Source: an uncultured Anaerotruncus sp. (GTDB lineage Bacteria; Bacillota; Clostridia; Oscillospirales; Ruminococcaceae). Taken from it: a stretch of 64,000 nucleotides of DNA. This document shows positions 16,382-25,093 of the stretch, one piece after another; the stretch's first letter is position 1; the number at the start of each line of letters is the position of its first letter. Under the pieces are notes generated by a model. It was given only the letters and a program-made list of their open reading frames with translations, was not told where the DNA came from and made no database searches. The DNA is taken from the NCBI GenBank assembly GCA_904398655.1, contig CAJFPF010000055.1, positions 1 to 64,000 on the forward strand, read 5' to 3'. A program made the position numbers and the translations under genes.

Positions 16382-18755
16382 ATATTGCAAAGCATTGGAA
16401 CTTGATAAAGTACTTGCTCGTTTGGCGCAGCTCTGCAGCTGTGCAGATAGTAAGGCGATGGCGACTTCCCTGGAGCCAGAACGAGATCCAAGGGATGTAC
16501 GGCAGCTCATGCGTTATACCGTGGATGCCAATACCTTGACAAATCGTTATTCCACGCCCTCGCTCGGCGGTATCGAAAATTGCGAAGCCACTTTAAAACG
16601 GGCAGAGGTAGGGGCTCGTCTTACACCTCGAGAACTATTGGGTGTGGCAAAGGTATTAAATGCTTTTTCCACAATTGATCGCTGGCGGGGGCAGCTGGAG
16701 GGGGAACCCACCAGCCTGGAGCCGTTACTGGAATCCGTTGTGCCGTTAACCACTTTGGCGCGAAGCATTCAAATAGCGATCCTTCCTGAAGAGGAAATCT
16801 CCGACCAGGCCAGCCCTGAGTTGGCGGAGATTCGCCGGAAAATTCGACAGGCGGGAGCCAAGGCGCGAGAGATTTTGGAGCGGATGGTCCGATCCGAAAC
16901 CTATCAAAAATATCTGCAGGAAAATATTATCACCCAGAGGGACGGACGATTTGTAGTACCAGTCAAGATTGAGCACCGCAATGAGATCAAAGGACTGATC
17001 CACGATACCTCTGGTTCTGGTGCTACGGTCTTTATTGAACCGATGGGTGTGGTGGAGGCCAACAACGAAATCCGCGTGCTTCAGGGACAGGAGGCAGCGG
17101 AGATTGACCGGATCCTCTATGCGCTTTCCTCTCAGGTGGGGGACTGTGCGCCATCCATCCGGGGCAGCTATGAGGCGATTGTAGAGTTGGATCTCTATTT
17201 TGCCAAGAGCCGTTTGGCGGATGAGATGCGCGCCAGTGTTCCCGCAATTGTAGAGGACGGCCGGGTGTTCTTGAAGCGTGCCCGCCATCCCTTAATTGAT
17301 CCCAAGAAGGTGGTGCCTATCGATCTGAAGTTGGGTGAGGAGTTTGACACATTAGTGATCACCGGACCCAACACAGGCGGCAAGACCGTGGCTTTAAAAA
17401 CTCTGGGATTGCTGGTGCTGATGGCCCAGTGTGGATTGATGTTGCCTGTGGCAGATGGCAGTACCATACCGGTCTTCCAAAAGGTGTTGGTGGACATTGG
17501 GGATGAACAGAGCATTGAACAAAGTCTGTCGACCTTTTCCGCCCATATGACGAACACTGTCCAAATCCTTAGAGAAGCGGATGACCACTCTCTGGTGCTA
17601 TTAGATGAGTTGGGAGCGGGTACCGATCCCGTGGAGGGCGCCGCATTGGCTGTGGCCATCATTGAACAACTCCGAAGCCAGAGGGCCTATGTGGCCGCGA
17701 CCACCCACTATGCGGAGATCAAAATGTATGCCCTAAATACCCCAGGGGTAGAAAATGCTTCCTGTGAATTTGATGTACAGACTTTGCGCCCTACCTATCG
17801 GTTATTGATTGGTGTACCAGGGCGTTCCAATGCCTTTGCCATTAGCGAAAGGCTGGGATTGCCATCCCAGGTGATTGAAAATGCCCGCCAGCACCTCTCA
17901 GGAGAGAATGCCAGGTTTGAGGACGTTGTGGCCCAGCTGGAATCCACACGCCAGGAACTGGAGAGGGAGCGGGCAACTGCACAAAGCCAGCGTCTGGAGG
18001 CACAAAGGGTCAGTCAAGAGGCCCAGGCATTGCTCCAGCGCACGGAAGCTGAACGGGAGCGGGAGCTGGAACGTGCTAGAGTACAGGCGCGGAGTATTGT
18101 GGAGCGGGCTACCGCGCAGTCGGAACGCCTGATGGAAGAGTTGGACGATCTGCGCAAACAAAAGGAGAGCGCGGATTTCGCCCAGAAGGCGGCCGAGGCA
18201 CGGGTATCTTTTAAGGCGAATTTGCGCAAGCTCCAAGATCTGGCCGATCCAGTGACCCGGAAAAATCCCGGGAACTATCAACCCCAACGTCCATTAAAAC
18301 GAGGAGATTCTGTGCTGCTGACCGAGTTGAATCGGGAAGGTACCGTTCTCTCAGCGCCGGATGGTCAGGGATATGTGACCGTTCAAGCGGGGATATTGAA
18401 GACAAAGGTGCATCAGTCAGAGTTACGTCTTTTGGACAATCATAAAAAACGTGTGACTATGCAGGGCAGTGGAATTAGCACGCGGGGAGTGGCTTCAAAA
18501 GCCTCCCGAGAGGTGAAAACCGAGTTGGACCTGCGTGGGATGACCAGCGATGAGGCCCTATTGGAGTTGGATCGGTTTATCGACCGGTGTGTGCTCAGTG
18601 GAATTCCCACCGCTACCATTATTCATGGAAAGGGGACAGGGGCTCTGCGAGCTGCCGTACAGCAGCGCCTTAAAGGCCATCGAAATGTGAAATCTTTCCG
18701 TCTGGGGGCCTATGGGGAAGGTGAATCTGGAGTTACTGTCGTAGAGTTCAAGTAA
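16374..18755 (+). CDS. mutS2: MutS2 (ribosome-collision / recombination-suppression ATPase)
   Basis: The 793-residue protein has the MutS core and clamp, the Walker A GPNTGGKT near residue 331, the LLDELGAGTDPVEG Walker B near 410, a long Glu/Arg/Gln-rich coiled coil (residues about 515-620), a KOW-like stretch, and a C-terminal Smr nuclease domain (LDLRGMTSDEALLELD; HGKGTGALR). It lacks the N-terminal mismatch-recognition domain of MutS. Family members act on stalled, collided ribosomes and suppress homologous recombination. The ATG overlaps the recO stop by eight bases. Confidence 0.96.
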   Translation: MDKYCKALELDKVLARLAQLCSCADSKAMATSLEPERDPRDVRQLMRYTVDANTLTNRYSTPSLGGIENCEATLKRAEVGARLTPRELLGVAKVLNAFSTIDRWRGQLEGEPTSLEPLLESVVPLTTLARSIQIAILPEEEISDQASPELAEIRRKIRQAGAKAREILERMVRSETYQKYLQENIITQRDGRFVVPVKIEHRNEIKGLIHDTSGSGATVFIEPMGVVEANNEIRVLQGQEAAEIDRILYALSSQVGDCAPSIRGSYEAIVELDLYFAKSRLADEMRASVPAIVEDGRVFLKRARHPLIDPKKVVPIDLKLGEEFDTLVITGPNTGGKTVALKTLGLLVLMAQCGLMLPVADGSTIPVFQKVLVDIGDEQSIEQSLSTFSAHMTNTVQILREADDHSLVLLDELGAGTDPVEGAALAVAIIEQLRSQRAYVAATTHYAEIKMYALNTPGVENASCEFDVQTLRPTYRLLIGVPGRSNAFAISERLGLPSQVIENARQHLSGENARFEDVVAQLESTRQELERERATAQSQRLEAQRVSQEAQALLQRTEAERERELERARVQARSIVERATAQSERLMEELDDLRKQKESADFAQKAAEARVSFKANLRKLQDLADPVTRKNPGNYQPQRPLKRGDSVLLTELNREGTVLSAPDGQGYVTVQAGILKTKVHQSELRLLDNHKKRVTMQGSGISTRGVASKASREVKTELDLRGMTSDEALLELDRFIDRCVLSGIPTATIIHGKGTGALRAAVQQRLKGHRNVKSFRLGAYGEGESGVTVVEFK

Positions 18756-18761
18756 AATGAC

Positions 18762-18790
18762 TTTACACATTCCCATTTTTATGCTATAAT
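18762..18790 (+). promoter_or_regulatory. Candidate sigma-A promoter for the 100-residue hypothetical gene
   Basis: TTTACA at 18762-18767 and TATAAT at 18785-18790 with a 17-base spacer. Confidence 0.7.
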
Positions 18791-18848
18791 AAATATTCCA
18801 GGTTACACATTTAGCCAATGTGATTGAGATAGATTGTGAGGGATGATA

Positions 18849-19151
18849 TTGGAAAAAAAGACGACAAAATCGGGATCCCTGACGTTCAAGGGTCGGCCGC
18901 TGGTGCGCAGCGGGAATACCATTTATTACGGAGATCCTGGGGATCCCTATGTGGCAATGCTACAAATCCTATCGGATGAACCATTTCAAGATACTCGTCT
19001 GCCGAATCGGATTTCGGTTCAAATCTGGTCCACTGATGAGACGTTGCGTCCTCGGGAGCGAGTGGTGAAGAAGACAGAGAAAAATACCCTCTATGATGCA
19101 CTGAATATCGCCTCCATCTGGCTAGAGCGTCAACTTTCTGAAAAGGCGTAA
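18849..19151 (+). CDS. Conserved-looking hypothetical protein, 100 residues
   Basis: I do not recognise a named family. The protein is soluble, with a basic N-terminus (KKTTKSGSLTFKGRPLVRSG), the stretch NTIYYGDPGDPYVAMLQIL and a C-terminal amphipathic helix ending WLERQLSEKA. It has its own consensus promoter. An ATG at 18843 directly abuts the GAGGG ribosome site, so the TTG at 18849, six bases after it, is the likelier start. It is followed by a 21-base-pair hairpin and convergent with the SOS-controlled pair. Confidence 0.75.
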   Translation: MEKKTTKSGSLTFKGRPLVRSGNTIYYGDPGDPYVAMLQILSDEPFQDTRLPNRISVQIWSTDETLRPRERVVKKTEKNTLYDALNIASIWLERQLSEKA

Positions 19152-19169
19152 TCAAGTGGATATTACTTT

Positions 19170-19216
19170 CAGGAGCCGTGGAATTTTTCCAATTTGGGGA
19201 AATTCCACGGCTCCTG
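19170..19216 (+). other. Long inverted repeat without T-tract after the hypothetical gene
   Basis: The 21-base arms at 19170-19190 and 19196-19216 pair throughout with two G-T wobbles around AATTT. Neither side shows a T-run in the right orientation. It may mark the 3' end of the plus-strand transcript. Confidence 0.7.
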
Positions 19217-19221
19217 TGGAC

Positions 19222-19264
19222 AAAAAAGGGTAAAGGCCGGGCAGATACTGCCCGGCCTTTACCC
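19222..19264 (-). terminator. Terminator of the minus-strand DNA-repair pair
   Basis: The perfect 17-base arms at 19228-19244 and 19248-19264 enclose ATA. On the minus strand the stem is followed by TTTTTT (bases 19227-19222), so it ends transcription coming from 20175. Confidence 0.88.
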
Positions 19265-19347
19265 TAGGGATTGTCGATAAATTTTATTGTGCCTCCATTA
19301 TATAGAAAAGCTCCCAAAATGTCCCGCGAAATTTGTCGAATAAAAAA

Positions 19348-20175
19348 TTATGGATGAATTTCTTTCAAAATTGCCTTTGGGAAGGAAGAGGGAAGGGATT
19401 GTATGGGCGGTTCGACACTGCCTTCCTGAATAGTGACCCCCTCCATCTCTGTCATGTGCTTCCAAAATCTCTTGGGGCAGTGCGTCTGGCGGCATTTAGG
19501 ATTGTACCGGCCTTCGATGCTGATGGTATTGTAATAGCGCTGCCACAAACTCCGGAAGAGATATTCTTCTTCTCCGGGCTGGTTCAATTCCAGACCATCC
19601 ACAGTCTGAATTGTCCACTGATAGGGTTGATAGAATAGCCCCTGCCTGTGTGTCTCATCATAAATCAGAAACCTTTCCTCCGGAAAGCGGTCAGCAAAGT
19701 GCCGAGCCAATTGTTGGAGTACCAGACACTTAGGGGAAATTACTGATACAAGACTACCTTTATAATCAGAGAATCGGAGCAATTCCATATAAAGATGTGC
19801 TTCATTGCGTTGAGATCGTACCATTCGAAACACCTGGTCCACGGCGGGTTCGGCAAACATAGAGGTCACCTGGGCTCCATATTGATAGGCCAGGCGGATG
19901 AATTGATAGAGGGATCGTTCCCGGCCAGCGCTGCAGGAGGCCCACCCCGCGGAAACCCAGCCCGCAGTCTCACGGCTGATATGAACAAGAGATTTCCATA
20001 CTCGCTTGGCTTGGGCCAAATCCGTATGGATTTGGTGGCAGGGATAGAAGGTAGGCTCTCCCTCCGGCAGGATGTCCACCGGCTCTTCCTTACGCATATA
20101 GCTTTCAAAGACACAACAGAGGAGGCCCCCAAAACTGCCATCGAAGGTATAGGCTAGAGCTGTCCGGTCAGACAT
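19348..20175 (-). CDS. DUF4130 / TIGR03915-type probable DNA metabolism protein
   Basis: A 275-residue protein beginning MSDRTALAYTFDGSFGGLLC. The family (TIGR03915, DUF4130) is found next to the radical-SAM partner TIGR03916 and in some bacteria is fused to a uracil-DNA-glycosylase-like domain; I see no such domain here. SPKCLVLQQLARHFADRFPEE and the C-terminal CPKRFWKHM are the kind of conserved late segments expected. The biochemical activity is not established. It overlaps the upstream radical-SAM gene by 22 bases, with GGAGGATGTG before its ATG, so the two are translated together. Both lie under the SOS box at 21481-21500. Confidence 0.85.
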   Translation of the reverse strand: MSDRTALAYTFDGSFGGLLCCVFESYMRKEEPVDILPEGEPTFYPCHQIHTDLAQAKRVWKSLVHISRETAGWVSAGWASCSAGRERSLYQFIRLAYQYGAQVTSMFAEPAVDQVFRMVRSQRNEAHLYMELLRFSDYKGSLVSVISPKCLVLQQLARHFADRFPEERFLIYDETHRQGLFYQPYQWTIQTVDGLELNQPGEEEYLFRSLWQRYYNTISIEGRYNPKCRQTHCPKRFWKHMTEMEGVTIQEGSVEPPIQSLPSSFPKAILKEIHP

Positions 20176-21464
20176 TGAATCACATCCTCCTTTTGTGGCG
20201 GCCGGTCAAAGAGGGAAAGCTGCTCTGGGGCACCCTGTGGCAACGTTGCGCGCTCCAGATCCTGTTGGGAGACCAACGCCCGCAACACGGCAGTTGGCGT
20301 GACAGAAACTCCCTCCATGAGCTTCCCATTACAAAGCAGGAAGAATTGTGCCCGTTTCAGTACCACACCAATTTTTTTCAGCCCTTCGAACCCCAAAGGC
20401 CCCGCTCTTCGAGCGGATAAAATCCTTTTGGCGCTTTTCACACCAATTCCTGGCACTCGCAACAGGATTTCATAGGGGGCACTGTTTACCTCTACAGGAA
20501 ACTGATCGATGTGTTGAACGGCCCAGTTGCACTTGGGATCCAAAAGAGGATGGAAATTTTGGTGCGCTTCGTCCAACAGTTCTTCCGCTTGAAATCCATA
20601 AAATCGCAACAGCCAGTCGGCTTGATATAGACGGTGTTCCCGTAACAAAGGAGGCTTTGTGTCCAGGGTAGGAAGGAGGCTGTCGGCCTGTACAGGCATA
20701 TAGGCGGAATAAAATACCCGTTTTAACCGATATTTCTGATACATTGCCTGGGTCAGACGAAGAATTTGAAGATCGGTATCCGGTGTGGCGCCGATAATCA
20801 TTTGTGTGCTTTGGCCAGCAGGAGCAAATTTGGGGGCGTGATGATAACGGACCAGTTCGGAGGTATTCTCTTGGATCCCATCCCGGATAAATCCCATGGG
20901 TTTCAGGATATCCTCCTTGCGCTTTTCTGGACAGAGCAGATGTAGGCTTTTCTGGCTGGGAAGTTCGATGTTGACGCTCATTCGATCACAGAGGGTACCC
21001 AGACGATATAGTAAAAGCGGATCCGCTCCTGGGATCGCTTTGGCGTGGATGTAGCCATTGAACCGATATTCCCCTCGCAAAAGGGCCAGCACCTCGATCA
21101 TCCGTTCGCAGGTATAGTCAGGATTTTTCAGAACCGCGGAGGATAGAAATAGCCCTTCGATATAGTTGCGCCGATAGAATTGAATGGTCAGTTCGGCCAA
21201 TTCCCGAGGAGAAAAAGCTGCCCGGCGGCAGTCGTTGGAGCGGCGATTGACACAATATTTGCAGTCGTAGATACAACTGTTGGTCATCAACACTTTTAAC
21301 AGGGAGATGCAACGTCCATCAGCGGAAAAACTGTGGCAGATCCCGGCGGCGGCGCAGTTCCCGATGCCGCCCTTTCGACCGCTCCGACTTACGCCGGAAG
21401 AGGTGCAGGCCGCATCATATTTGGCCGCATCGGCCAAGATTGTGAGTTTTTCAAGAAGATCCAT
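20154..21464 (-). CDS. Putative DNA modification/repair radical SAM protein (TIGR03916)
   Basis: A 436-residue protein with a radical-SAM cluster motif CIYDCKYC (Cys 64, 68, 71), the 4Fe-4S ligands that cleave S-adenosylmethionine. Further Cys residues lie upstream (NCAAAGICHSF). Near the C-terminus a helix-hairpin-helix stretch, LLRVPGIGVKSAKRILSARR, suggests DNA binding. This architecture matches TIGR03916, always described as a DNA repair or modification enzyme of unknown reaction. ATG 21464 is chosen over the in-frame TTG 21479 because GGAGG lies at 21477-21473. First gene of the SOS-controlled operon. Confidence 0.9.
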   Translation of the reverse strand: MDLLEKLTILADAAKYDAACTSSGVSRSGRKGGIGNCAAAGICHSFSADGRCISLLKVLMTNSCIYDCKYCVNRRSNDCRRAAFSPRELAELTIQFYRRNYIEGLFLSSAVLKNPDYTCERMIEVLALLRGEYRFNGYIHAKAIPGADPLLLYRLGTLCDRMSVNIELPSQKSLHLLCPEKRKEDILKPMGFIRDGIQENTSELVRYHHAPKFAPAGQSTQMIIGATPDTDLQILRLTQAMYQKYRLKRVFYSAYMPVQADSLLPTLDTKPPLLREHRLYQADWLLRFYGFQAEELLDEAHQNFHPLLDPKCNWAVQHIDQFPVEVNSAPYEILLRVPGIGVKSAKRILSARRAGPLGFEGLKKIGVVLKRAQFFLLCNGKLMEGVSVTPTAVLRALVSQQDLERATLPQGAPEQLSLFDRPPQKEDVIQCLTGQL

Positions 21465-21480
21465 AGATTTTTCCTCCAAG

Positions 21481-21500
21481 AAAAGAACATATGTTCTTTT
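21481..21500 (-). promoter_or_regulatory. LexA/DinR SOS box
   Basis: A perfect 20-base palindrome whose core GAACATATGTTC (21485-21496) equals the Gram-positive SOS consensus GAAC-N4-GTTC. It begins three bases after the -10 element of the minus-strand promoter, where a bound repressor would block transcription of the radical-SAM pair. Confidence 0.88.
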
Positions 21501-21503
21501 CTT

Positions 21504-21532
21504 ATTTTACTGATTTCCCCTCAGGAAGTCAA
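21504..21532 (-). promoter_or_regulatory. Sigma-A promoter of the SOS-controlled repair pair
   Basis: Read on the minus strand: TTGACT at 21532-21527 and TAAAAT at 21509-21504 with a 17-base spacer. Confidence 0.8.
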
Positions 21533-21642
21533 GGGAAACTTTTGGAGGTTCGGTTCCTTTACAATTCCTATTTTCCGCGTTAAAATAAGTTTGGAAATTG
21601 ACCGGAAGTGTTGCCGGATCTTTTGATAGGGGGATCATCAAA

Positions 21643-22926
21643 ATGAGACACTATCCAATGCAGGAGGAGCAGTTTTTCTCGGATCTCAGGGGCCTTTTGC
21701 GTATTAGAAGTATCAGCAGAACGGAACCAATCACACCGCAGGCCCCTTTGGGCCAAGGCGTCTATGACGCGTTGGAGTATATGTTGGCGCTGGGCAGGTC
21801 ATTTGGATTTCGCACCAAGAATTTGGACGGTTATGCTGGCTGGATCGAGATGGGGGACGGGGAACAGATGGTGGGGATTGTAGCCCATCTGGATACTGTT
21901 CCAGTGGAGGAAGAGGGATGGATTGCCCCACCTTTTGATGGCACCATCCTTGATGGGAAACTCTATGGACGCGGCACGGGGGATGATAAAGGGCCTGCAA
22001 TGTTGGCTCTCTATGCGATGAAAGCGGTGGCGGATTCCGGTATCCGGTTGAAAAAGCGTGTGCGCTTGATTTTAGGTTGCGATGAGGAACAGGGAGATTG
22101 GCAATGTATGCGCCGTTATCGCCAGACAGAGGAGCTGCCGGAGTGCGCTTTTACCCCTGACTCAGAATATCCGGTCACCTATGCAGAAAAGGGTATTTTA
22201 CATGTGCGTATCCACCGGCGCCTGGATGATTCTGTTCCAGAGCTACAATTGACCTGTCGAAACGCTTACAATGTGGTGCCTGCCTATGCAACCGCCTCAT
22301 TTGGTGGCAAACAATATGAGGCGGTGGGAAAGCCCGCCCATGCAATGGCGCCAGAAAAGGGGATCAATGCGTTACGGAATCTCTGTTATCAATTGCAGAA
22401 TGCGGGGATTGAGCACCCCTTCCTGCAGTTGGTGGAGAAGATGACACCGGATAAACTTGACATTGACTTTTTTGATGAGCCCTCTGGGAATCTGACCATC
22501 AACCCCTCCATTGCCAAGGTGGATGGGAAAATGGCGGAGTTGAAATGTGATTTGAGGGTTCCTGTGACCTTTACCGATACACAGGTTGTGAAAGCAATGG
22601 CCCAAGCAGTGGCTCCCTTAGGTTTTTCAGTGGAAGAGGAGTCGTTCCAAAAACCACTCTATGTCCCAAAGGAGTCTCCCTTGGTTCAGACGTTACAACA
22701 GGTTTACCGGGATTGTACTGGACGAGAGGAGGAGCCGGCTTCCAGCGGCGGTGGAACCTATGCCCGTGCCTTTGCAAATACGGTGGCCTTCGGTTCGGCC
22801 TTCCGTGGGGAAGAGGAATGTTTCCACCAGACCAATGAATATGCAGTTGTGGACTCGATGCGTCAAAGCTATCAAATTATGGCAAATGCCATTGCTGCTT
22901 TAGCTGGCGGAGAGGCGGCATTTTGA
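21643..22926 (+). CDS. M20 family Sapep/PepV-type dipeptidase
   Basis: The 427-residue protein matches the PepV/Sapep branch of the M20 metallopeptidases. VGIVAHLDTVPVEEEGW carries the first metal-ligand His, GRGTGDDKGPAM the bridging Asp, and LGCDEEQGDW the catalytic Glu pair. The C-terminal part has SGGGTYARAFANTVAFG and a final His region (EECFHQTNEY). It likely cleaves dipeptides, releasing the N-terminal residue in the cytosol. ATG 21643 is preceded by GGGGG nine bases upstream. A perfect bidirectional terminator follows. Confidence 0.92.
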   Translation: MRHYPMQEEQFFSDLRGLLRIRSISRTEPITPQAPLGQGVYDALEYMLALGRSFGFRTKNLDGYAGWIEMGDGEQMVGIVAHLDTVPVEEEGWIAPPFDGTILDGKLYGRGTGDDKGPAMLALYAMKAVADSGIRLKKRVRLILGCDEEQGDWQCMRRYRQTEELPECAFTPDSEYPVTYAEKGILHVRIHRRLDDSVPELQLTCRNAYNVVPAYATASFGGKQYEAVGKPAHAMAPEKGINALRNLCYQLQNAGIEHPFLQLVEKMTPDKLDIDFFDEPSGNLTINPSIAKVDGKMAELKCDLRVPVTFTDTQVVKAMAQAVAPLGFSVEEESFQKPLYVPKESPLVQTLQQVYRDCTGREEEPASSGGGTYARAFANTVAFGSAFRGEEECFHQTNEYAVVDSMRQSYQIMANAIAALAGGEAAF

Positions 22927-22951
22927 TCACAATGCCTCAAAGGGCGAACAA

Positions 22952-23001
22952 ATAGAGAGTAAAAATGCGTCCAATATCCAGGACGCATTTTTACTCTCTA
23001 T
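22952..23001. terminator. Bidirectional terminator between M20 dipeptidase and DUF1848 gene
   Basis: Perfect 21-base arms at 22952-22972 and 22981-23001 enclose eight bases and contain AAAAA/TTTTT tracts. The stop codon of the minus-strand gene (22998-23000) sits inside the stem. Confidence 0.85.
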
Positions 23002-23936
23002 TCCTTATGAAAAGGGGAGAAAAGGGAGAGCTGAGAGGATTTTACCGATGGCATCTGTCGAATTGTAATCTTTTCCGTCCCCTGAAGATCCCGGCATAGG
23101 GCTGGGGTGTAGGAACAAAAAGACGAAAATTTCCTTACGGCCCTGGAGGGATTTTGAACCGCATAGCAATAGGCACATCCCCCGGGGCAGGTGTTGTAGG
23201 TTCCTACATCTACACTTTCGATACAGCCGCAGTCCGGACGTTGTCCAGGATCTTTCTTTGCCCGGATAGGACAGCCCAGCAATCTCTCGATCATCTGCTG
23301 GTCGATACAGGCGCCGTGCCTAATTCCAAAAGCGGAGAGATCCAGAGATTCAGCACAGGTGGACAGTTCTATGCTGCCCTGTACAATATGGGAAATTCCC
23401 TCTGCCAGATGTAGGATTTCCGGCTGCAGAGGAGTAGAAAACCGGCCATGGAGGTGCGAATAGGGATCGACAAAGCTGATCACGCAGTGTCGGGTATATC
23501 CATTCAATTGGTGATATAGGGTAGCAAACTGTTCCAAATGCCAAGTGGTTGTATAGGTCAGATCGAGGATAATGGGATCGTATCGCCAGACAACCCGCTG
23601 GGGGCCGATGAGGCGGCTCAAAGATCGGAATACGTCCACTAAAAGATTTTTTTGAGAAAAATGAGGCTCTAAAGTGGGACCATAGGGGGTGAGTGTGAAC
23701 TGGATATAGAAGGGATAGCCCATCTGTTCCAATTGCAAAAGATAGGGGAGCATGGGAGCGGGATTTTTGCTCCAAAAGACCATGCAGTCCACTTTTTCTG
23801 GTACCAACTCCACCCTGCTTAACTGATCTGGATTTCTGGGGTTTTCCACCAGCAAGAATCCCTCCTGGAGGCGATTCCAAAACCAGTCAAAGTAGAAGGC
23901 GGGGATATCCGTTCTTCGGCTGACGCTAAGAATCAA
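22998..23936 (-). CDS. DUF1848 family protein, Cys-rich, radical-SAM-like
   Basis: The 312-residue protein begins MILSVSRRTDIPAFYFDWF, the hallmark opening of DUF1848. MVFWSKNPAPMLP and ITPYGPTLEP-like ITLTPYGPTLEPHF segments follow. Near the C-terminus is a cysteine cluster (CGCIESVDVGTYNTCPGGC, then CYA) that could bind an iron-sulfur cluster. Function is unknown. The start is TTG 23936, because a perfect GGAGGTGAT ribosome site at 23951-23943 stands eight bases before it; the longer frame upstream would bury that site. Confidence 0.85.
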   Translation of the reverse strand: MILSVSRRTDIPAFYFDWFWNRLQEGFLLVENPRNPDQLSRVELVPEKVDCMVFWSKNPAPMLPYLLQLEQMGYPFYIQFTLTPYGPTLEPHFSQKNLLVDVFRSLSRLIGPQRVVWRYDPIILDLTYTTTWHLEQFATLYHQLNGYTRHCVISFVDPYSHLHGRFSTPLQPEILHLAEGISHIVQGSIELSTCAESLDLSAFGIRHGACIDQQMIERLLGCPIRAKKDPGQRPDCGCIESVDVGTYNTCPGGCAYCYAVQNPSRAVRKFSSFCSYTPALCRDLQGTEKITIRQMPSVKSSQLSLFSPFHKE

Positions 23937-24005
23937 TGCAATCACCTCCATGGAAAGCAGGATAACACATTTTTTGCGGCTCTGCAAACCTTTTTAAAGA
24001 GATGC

Positions 24006-24032
24006 ACGTTTTTCCAACCAAAACATAGAGTA
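24006..24032 (+). promoter_or_regulatory. Candidate sigma-K-type promoter for the DUF4397 gene
   Basis: AC at 24006-24007, a 16-base spacer and CATAGAGTA at 24024-24032 fit the late mother-cell consensus AC-N16/17-CATA-N3-TA. The motif is short, so chance is possible. Confidence 0.4.
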
Positions 24033-24061
24033 TAGCAGTATCTTTAGGAAGGAGCTTGCAG

Positions 24062-24976
24062 ATGGAATCCCAAGATCTCCAAAAGAATCTCACAAATTCT
24101 GAAAATATCACGCCCTCCCAGTCCCAGCCAACCGTTGATCCCAGCTCGGCAGGGACTCCTACCATGTCGCTGCCCCCTCTGGTAGGGGCGCCTGCTACGG
24201 GACCGGCGGGAATTCCTACAACTCCGCTTCCACCGATCATTGGAAATCCCAGTACAGATCCCGATGAAGTTCTTCCCATGCCGCCAGTTGCAAGCAGGCC
24301 CCCTGTGCGTCCTATTCCAAGGCCTCCTGTGTCTATACCGCGTCCGCCCATCCAGGTGCCGTCGACTCCAAGTATCCGTCCCAATGGAGAAGCTGAAATC
24401 CGTTTCCTGCATGCGGCGCCCAACTATACTGCCTTACGAATTTCCGTAGATGCCCGGGTGTTTACAGGACGTCTCTCCTATCGCCGCGCTACAGATTATG
24501 AAGATGTGGCCGCTGGAACCCGTACGGTGACGATCACTGGAGCCACTTATCCTCGCCGGATCTACTATCGCGCTCAAATTCCTTTCCGCGCTGGGGAAGT
24601 ATTGACATTAGCCATTATCCAAACGGCTTCGGGACTTGACCTAGTGCGAGTAGCCGACAGCGCTTGTGCGGGGGCCTCTCGTGGAAGGGCTTGTATTCGA
24701 GCGGTAAATCTGGTAAATGGAAGCGGCGGGCTAGATGTCAACCAATTTACGCAAAATACAATCTTTTCGGATGTACAATTTCGAGAAATCACCAGCTATC
24801 GGCGCGCTGCAGAGGGGGACTACTCCTTCTACATAAGCCCCACTGGAACCGGCTCCGGGGATGCGCTCACCAGCTTTTTCGCAGAGATCGATGCAGGGAC
24901 ACCCTATACTTTCTATATTTTAGGATCTTGGGGAAGCCATCCAAACCTGCGGGTGAAAGTTTTAGAGGATCTGTAA
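24062..24976 (+). CDS. DUF4397 domain protein with Pro-rich N-terminal third
   Basis: The 304-residue protein has no signal peptide. Residues about 20-115 are rich in Pro, Thr and Ser with repeated P-P-L-V-G / P-P-I-I-G and R-P-P-V-like turns. Then come two beta-rich units resembling DUF4397: AEIRFLHAAPNYTALRISVD near residue 119 and ACIRAVNLVNGSGGLDV near 217. DUF4397 proteins are often surface or envelope-associated. A possible sigma-K promoter upstream would make this a late spore-surface protein, which is inference. ATG 24062 has AAGGAG seven bases upstream; an in-frame TTG at 24056 is too close to it. Confidence 0.75.
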   Translation: MESQDLQKNLTNSENITPSQSQPTVDPSSAGTPTMSLPPLVGAPATGPAGIPTTPLPPIIGNPSTDPDEVLPMPPVASRPPVRPIPRPPVSIPRPPIQVPSTPSIRPNGEAEIRFLHAAPNYTALRISVDARVFTGRLSYRRATDYEDVAAGTRTVTITGATYPRRIYYRAQIPFRAGEVLTLAIIQTASGLDLVRVADSACAGASRGRACIRAVNLVNGSGGLDVNQFTQNTIFSDVQFREITSYRRAAEGDYSFYISPTGTGSGDALTSFFAEIDAGTPYTFYILGSWGSHPNLRVKVLEDL

Positions 24977-24989
24977 TAGGTGGTTCCGC

Positions 24990-25041
24990 CTGTTTTCCCT
25001 GCAGTGCATGTAAAATATTCTGTGTACTGCAGGGAAAACAG
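24990..25041. other. Perfect 16-base inverted repeat after the DUF4397 gene
   Basis: CTGTTTTCCCTGCAGT at 24990-25005 is repeated inverted at 25026-25041 around a 20-base loop. No T-tract follows, so it is a transcript-end hairpin or another palindromic site. Confidence 0.75.
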
Positions 25042-25052
25042 ATGCGGCCCCC

Positions 25053-25081
25053 TTGTCAACTAAGAAAAAATTTGATATGAT
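25053..25081 (+). promoter_or_regulatory. Sigma-A promoter for the folT riboswitch transcript
   Basis: TTGTCA at 25053-25058 and TATGAT at 25076-25081 with a 17-base spacer, just before the riboswitch. Confidence 0.72.
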
Positions 25082-25093
25082 AGAGGACGCATA

